Assembly (NCBI GenBank): GCA_964415865.1
Contig: CAYQBY010000024.1
Span: 1-27,129 of the forward strand
Source of the DNA: Thiopontia sp964415865
Lineage (GTDB): Bacteria; Pseudomonadota; Gammaproteobacteria; GCF-002020875
Reading direction: 5' to 3'
DNA length: 27,129 bases
Shown: positions 22,895-27,129 of the stretch, piece after piece
How the letters are laid out: every line of letters begins with the position of its first letter
Numbering within the stretch: the stretch's first letter is position 1
Notes under the pieces: generated by a model
Seen by the model: only the letters and a program-made list of their open reading frames with translations
What the model was told of the DNA's origin: nothing
The model's database searches: none
Made by a program: the position numbers and the translations under genes

Positions 22895-25800
22895 ATGACT
22901 GGTACCACCCATCAAGCTCACAGAATTCGTGAGATTCCATACAACTACACATCGTTTTCAGATAGAGAGATCATTATTCGCTTTCTGGGAGAGGAGATGT
23001 GGAATGTGCTCGATGAGTTGAGGGGACAACGTCAGACAGGACGATCTGCCCGCATGCTGTTTGAGGTGCTGGGAGATATCTGGGTTGTCCGTCGTAACCC
23101 ATACATTCAGGATGACCTGATAGAGAATGTTGGACGACGCAATGCGCTTATTGATGCGCTTAACCACCGTCTGGACCAGATTGTAAGCCGTGCTGATGGT
23201 AATAAGCTTGCTCTTCAATTGGCAGAGAAGAGCAGAGAGGCAGTTGATGAGTTCAAGTCCTGGGTAGGCTGCCAGGCTGAGATGCGAAAGGGTGCCCTCA
23301 AGATGCTCTCTCGCATAACCAGAAAAGACAATATTCAGTTTGATGGGCTTGCCCGCGTTTCTCATGCCACTGACGCATCAGACTGGCGTGTAGAATTCCC
23401 GTTCCTGGTTGTTACACCAGATAGTGAGCAAGAAGTAAGGGACGTTGTTGAGGCCTGCATTGATCTTGGTCTTACCATAATCCCTCGAGGCGGAGGTACT
23501 GGATATACAGGTAGTGCCGTACCCCTTGAAGCCAACAGCGTTGTTATCAATGTTGAGCGACTTGAGAAGTTGGGGCAGATTGTTGAGCGCAGTATCCAGG
23601 GTGTAGATAAACCTGTCGCGACCATTGAGGTAGAGGCAGGAGTGGTTACCCGCAGAGTAAGTGAAGTGGCCGAGGCTGCAGGGGTTGCCTTTGCGGTTGA
23701 TCCAACCTCACAGGATGCCTCAACCATTGGTGGCAATATAGCAATGAATGCCGGTGGCAAAAAAGCTGTGCGCTGGGGCACAACACTGGATAACCTTGTT
23801 TCATGGAAGATGGTTACACCTCAAGCAGAATGGCTTGTGGTGGATAGAGTCAACCATAATATGGGGAAGCTTCATGATCAGCAATATGCAGAATTCACTG
23901 TTCAGCTCTTTGAAAAAGATGGGACAACAGAGAAGGGTGATCGACAGATCCTGCAAATTCCATCAGAGCAGATGCGCAAGCCTGGGCTTGGTAAGGATGT
24001 AACAAACAAATTCCTCGCAGGCCTGCCGGGGGCACAAAAAGAGGGGTGTGATGGGCTTATAACATCAGCCCGATTTGTTCTGCATCAACAATCACCACAG
24101 CTACGAACTCTCTGTCTGGAATTCTTTGATCCAGATCTGCACAGGGCAGTACCGGCGATTGTTGAAACCATAGATATCATTGAGCAGAGTAGAGGTGTGG
24201 TTCTGACCGGGCTTGAGCACCTTGATGAGCGTTATGTAAAGGCCGTCCAATATAGCACCAAGGCAGCAAGACCAGATCTACCAAAGATGGTTCTGCTTGC
24301 AGATATTGGTGGTGAGAGTAATGAGCTGCTCACAGATGTAATAAACTCAGTAATAGAGGCTGCCAAGAAACGTGGAGCAGAGGGGTTTGTTGCCATCAGT
24401 CCCGAGGCACGCAGGAACTTCTGGCTTGATAGATCCAGAACAGCAGCAATTGCCGCCCATACCAATGCATTTAAGATCAATGAGGATGTGGTGATCCCGT
24501 TGGATCGTCTGGCTGACTATGGGGATGGAATAGAGCGGATAAATATTGAGCAATCTATCCAGAATAAATTGAGTGGCCTTGATGAGCTTCAGAAGCTAAT
24601 CAAAACGGTAAACAGACATACAGCACAGGGTGACAATAGTGAGGAGCATCAGCAGATTCTGGCCTCGAAACAGGATGCTGCAAATGATCTTATAGAACAG
24701 ATAAGGGACCATTGGAGCCTGTTACTGCAGAATTTGGATAGTAGTTATGGGTCAACTCCAATTGAGCACGATCCAGATCTCTCCAAATCACGCACACTGT
24801 TTAGGCTGCTGCAGCGTCGGGATCTAAGGGTCTCATGGAAGAGAGAGATAGAGCGACCACTCAAAGAGATATTCTCTGGTCAGGAGATGGCTAAGCTCAG
24901 AGATGAGTTTGACATCCTGCACTCAAAGATAAAATCACATCGTCTCTTTGTCGCCACCCATATGCATGCAGGTGATGGAAACGTCCATACCAATATCCCT
25001 GTCCACTCCAACAACTATGAGATGCTTCAGGAGGCAGAGCGAATTGTTGACCGCATCATGGAGCTGGCCCAGTCACTGGGAGGGGTAATCTCAGGAGAGC
25101 ATGGAATCGGTCTGACCAAGATGCACTATCTGGACCGGAAAGAGGTTGATGCATTCAAGGCTTACAAGGAGAAGGTGGATCCAGAGGGGCACTTTAATCG
25201 TGGCAAGTTGCTGGCAGGTTCCGGTCTGGATAATGCTTACACCCCATCACTGCAGCTATTGGCGCAGGAGGCGTTGATCCTGGAGGCCAATGATCTGGGT
25301 GATCTTAATCAGTCCATAAAGGACTGTCTGCGCTGCGGTAAGTGCAAACCAGTTTGTACCACCCATGTTCCAGCAGCCAATCTACTCTACTCTCCACGCA
25401 ATAAGATTCTTGCAACAGGTCTGATGATTGAGGCAGTGCTCTATGAGGAGCAGACTCGTCGCGGTATATCACTGCGCCACTTTGAGGAGATGAACGATGT
25501 GGCAGACCACTGTACTATCTGCCATCGCTGTCTGACACCCTGTCCAGTCAATATCGACTTCGGTGATGTTACTGTGCAGATGCGTACCATCCTCAAACGT
25601 CAGCGCAAGCGTTGGTTCAAGCCTGTTGGTTGGATCTCCATGCAGTTCCTGAATGTAACCGATCCCCGCCTGATCAAGGTGATGCGTACCGGACTGGTAA
25701 CCTGGAGCTATGCGCTGCAGCGGTTGGGTCATCAGCTTATGCGCGGAGCAGGAGTGCTGAAACGACAGAAGCGCCCCTCTGCCACAACTGGCAAGCCGGA

Positions 25801-26710
25801 GATCAGAGGGCAGGTGGTCCAATTCTTCCATCGCCCAATGCCGGGAAGTATGGCCCAGAAGAGCCCTAGGGCGCTACTTGGCATTGAGGATCGAAGATAT
25901 ATTTCAGTTTTGAGAAACCCAGAGACCACCTCAACAGAGTCTGAGGCGGTTTTCTACTTCCCGGGCTGTGGCTCCGAACGCCTCTTTGGAGAGGTAGAGA
26001 TGGCCTCGCTGAGTATGCTCTATTCCCTGGATGTACAGACCGTTCTTCCACCTGGATACCTCTGTTGTGGCTATCCGCAGCGGGCATCAGGTGATGAGGA
26101 GAAGGGACATCAGATTTCGATGGGCAACCGTATCCTCTTCCACCGTATAGCCAACACCCTCAACTACCTCGATATCAAGACCGTACTGGTCTCCTGTGGC
26201 ACCTGTATGGATCAACTTATGCAGTATGAGTTTGAGAAGATCTTCCCCGGATGTCGTCTGCTCGACATCCATGAGTACCTGTTAGAGAAAGGGGTCAAGA
26301 TAGAAGCAAACAGTGAAAAATACCTCTTCCATGATCCGTGCCATAGCCCAATGAAACAGCTTGACCCTATCAAGGTGGCATCAGGGCTTACCGGTTCTGA
26401 GGTGCAGCTATCTGACAGATGTTGTGGCGAGTCCGGAACCTTTGCAGTTACCCGTCCCGACATTGCAACCCAGGTGAAGTTCAGAAAAGAACAGGAGCTG
26501 AAAAAGGGTATCGGTGAGCTTGGTAGTGTGGCGAAGATTCTCACCTCCTGCCCCTCATGCCAGCAGGGGCTGATTCGATATCAGGAGAGTACCGGACTTG
26601 AGGTGGACTATCTGGTGGTAGAAATGGTTAAGAAGGTGCAAGGCGAACAGTGGCAACAGCAGTTCCTGGATAAGGTAAATGAGGGCGGCATGGAGCAGGT
26701 GCTGCTCTAA
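22895..26710 (+). CDS. DUF3683-type FAD-linked oxidase/Fe-S fusion dehydrogenase (GlcD-GlcF-like 2-hydroxyacid dehydrogenase)
   Basis: A 1271-residue cytoplasmic-side enzyme with no signal peptide. In order: an N-terminal region (1 to about 150) matching DUF3683 and a PCMH FAD-binding domain with PRGGGTGYTGSAVPL (197-211) and a later STIGGNIAMNAGGKKA. Next is a FAD-oxidase C-terminal domain with the metal/substrate motif H689-M-H691-AGDGN-V-H698 and GEHGIG. Two 4Fe-4S clusters follow (C811, C814, C817, C821 and C873, C876, C879, C883). Last are two CCG domains (CCG at 1057-1059 with C1101; CCG at 1176 with C1219). The layout equals GlcD plus GlcF, so it probably oxidises D-lactate, glycolate or another D-2-hydroxyacid and passes electrons to quinone. 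An insert of about 100 residues (540-650) has helical, charged composition. The substrate is unknown. Confidence 0.92.
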   Translation: MTGTTHQAHRIREIPYNYTSFSDREIIIRFLGEEMWNVLDELRGQRQTGRSARMLFEVLGDIWVVRRNPYIQDDLIENVGRRNALIDALNHRLDQIVSRADGNKLALQLAEKSREAVDEFKSWVGCQAEMRKGALKMLSRITRKDNIQFDGLARVSHATDASDWRVEFPFLVVTPDSEQEVRDVVEACIDLGLTIIPRGGGTGYTGSAVPLEANSVVINVERLEKLGQIVERSIQGVDKPVATIEVEAGVVTRRVSEVAEAAGVAFAVDPTSQDASTIGGNIAMNAGGKKAVRWGTTLDNLVSWKMVTPQAEWLVVDRVNHNMGKLHDQQYAEFTVQLFEKDGTTEKGDRQILQIPSEQMRKPGLGKDVTNKFLAGLPGAQKEGCDGLITSARFVLHQQSPQLRTLCLEFFDPDLHRAVPAIVETIDIIEQSRGVVLTGLEHLDERYVKAVQYSTKAARPDLPKMVLLADIGGESNELLTDVINSVIEAAKKRGAEGFVAISPEARRNFWLDRSRTAAIAAHTNAFKINEDVVIPLDRLADYGDGIERINIEQSIQNKLSGLDELQKLIKTVNRHTAQGDNSEEHQQILASKQDAANDLIEQIRDHWSLLLQNLDSSYGSTPIEHDPDLSKSRTLFRLLQRRDLRVSWKREIERPLKEIFSGQEMAKLRDEFDILHSKIKSHRLFVATHMHAGDGNVHTNIPVHSNNYEMLQEAERIVDRIMELAQSLGGVISGEHGIGLTKMHYLDRKEVDAFKAYKEKVDPEGHFNRGKLLAGSGLDNAYTPSLQLLAQEALILEANDLGDLNQSIKDCLRCGKCKPVCTTHVPAANLLYSPRNKILATGLMIEAVLYEEQTRRGISLRHFEEMNDVADHCTICHRCLTPCPVNIDFGDVTVQMRTILKRQRKRWFKPVGWISMQFLNVTDPRLIKVMRTGLVTWSYALQRLGHQLMRGAGVLKRQKRPSATTGKPEIRGQVVQFFHRPMPGSMAQKSPRALLGIEDRRYISVLRNPETTSTESEAVFYFPGCGSERLFGEVEMASLSMLYSLDVQTVLPPGYLCCGYPQRASGDEEKGHQISMGNRILFHRIANTLNYLDIKTVLVSCGTCMDQLMQYEFEKIFPGCRLLDIHEYLLEKGVKIEANSEKYLFHDPCHSPMKQLDPIKVASGLTGSEVQLSDRCCGESGTFAVTRPDIATQVKFRKEQELKKGIGELGSVAKILTSCPSCQQGLIRYQESTGLEVDYLVVEMVKKVQGEQWQQQFLDKVNEGGMEQVLL

Positions 26711-26715
26711 CTTCC

Positions 26716-27090
26716 ATGCAATCCGATCCAGACCTATATCTCTATCGTGCCAAGCCAGTTCGTATTATTGACGGTGATACCATTGATGTGCTGATCGACT
26801 TTGGCTTTCAACTCCACCAAAAGATTCGTCTTCGATTATTGGGTATTAACACCCCAGAGATTAGAGGAAGTGAACGAGAGGCAGGATTGAGATCCAAGCA
26901 TTTTGTGGAAGAGGTGCTGACAGACTGCAAAACAATACTGGTACGAACCCAAAAGGCAGGAAAGTACGGGCGCTACCTTGCAGATATCTGGTACAAGGCT
27001 GATGAGACTGATCCTGCAATAATTCTTAGAGAAGGCAAATGGTTAAACCAAGAGTTGCTGGATCGAGGGTTGGCAGAGCCATACTTATGA
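26716..27090 (+). CDS. Staphylococcal nuclease-like (SNase/thermonuclease fold) protein without signal peptide
   Basis: A 124-residue OB-fold nuclease domain. The calcium-site motif IDGDT has D19 and D21. RLLGINTPE gives R40 and E48, and GKYGR gives R86, matching the spacing of the catalytic Arg, Glu and Arg (35, 43, 87) of staphylococcal nuclease; the third calcium aspartate (D40 there) is N45 here. Most relatives are secreted, but no signal peptide or lipobox is present, so this one acts in the cytoplasm or starts too late. The upstream gene's stop is 5 nt away, so no room exists for an N-terminal extension without overlap. It is probably co-transcribed with the dehydrogenase; no functional link is evident. 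Confidence 0.85.
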   Translation: MQSDPDLYLYRAKPVRIIDGDTIDVLIDFGFQLHQKIRLRLLGINTPEIRGSEREAGLRSKHFVEEVLTDCKTILVRTQKAGKYGRYLADIWYKADETDPAIILREGKWLNQELLDRGLAEPYL

Positions 27091-27092
27091 TC

Positions 27093-27129
27093 ATGGCTTG
27101 TAATATTTGCAATGCAGCAACTTCCGAGA
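27093..27129 (+). CDS. Possible start of a further gene, cut by the window edge
   Basis: An ATG 2 nt after the nuclease stop opens a frame that stays open to the end of the window and encodes 12 residues, including a C-x-x-C pair near the start. Too little is visible for any assignment, and it may be chance. Confidence 0.2.
   Translation, partial: MACNICNAATSE

Overview
The window reads as chromosomal DNA of a Gram-negative bacterium, most likely a gammaproteobacterium of moderate GC (judged by eye, not computed). The evidence is an E. coli Mak-like fructokinase, a Kef-type antiporter, a DUF3683-type FAD/Fe-S dehydrogenase and a TRAP transporter. A sulfur-oxidizing or otherwise chemolithotrophic lineage is possible, but nothing here proves it. 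Genes are tightly packed. I see no rRNA, tRNA, insertion sequence, phage gene or CRISPR array.

Left part (61-6544): a Kef/CPA2 cation:proton antiporter with an RCK domain converges on cobyric acid synthase (cobQ, minus strand). cobQ diverges from cbiB across only 24 bp. cbiB is followed by an L-threonine-phosphate decarboxylase (cobC), a Mak-type ROK sugar kinase and a small thioredoxin-like protein. cobQ, cbiB and cobC cover the late cobalamin steps: amidation and attachment of aminopropanol.

Middle part (6599-11695, minus strand): a CDF metal exporter with an apparently doubled C-terminal domain, an AEC permease, and a three-gene TRAP transporter (dctP-dctQ-dctM). Its binding protein carries a lipobox. 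A strong hairpin lies between dctP and dctQ.

Cobalamin operon (about 11773-22651, plus strand): a sigma70-like promoter and an AdoCbl riboswitch precede twelve tightly spaced genes: cbtB-cbtA-cbiA-cobO-cbiF-cbiX-cbiC-cbiD-cbiET-cbiL-cbiG-cbiH. Cobalt uptake (CbtAB), early cobalt insertion (CbiX) and the oxygen-independent corrin ring route therefore share one B12-sensing switch. CbiJ/CobK (precorrin-6A reductase) and the nucleotide-loop genes (cobU, cobS, cobT) are not in the window. The last gene is the most unusual: the CbiH/CobJ ring-contraction methyltransferase is fused to a C-terminal domain that looks like the heme-handling ChuX/HutX family.

Right part (22652-27129): a 243-bp gap holds a near-consensus promoter and a strong intrinsic terminator that would frame an RNA of about 125 nt. 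Then come a 1271-residue FAD/Fe-S fusion dehydrogenase of the GlcD/GlcF (D-lactate/2-hydroxyacid) type and a small nuclease without signal peptide. Several promoter-proximal genes lack a Shine-Dalgarno sequence and carry a -10-like box 6-10 nt before the ATG, suggesting leaderless mRNAs.
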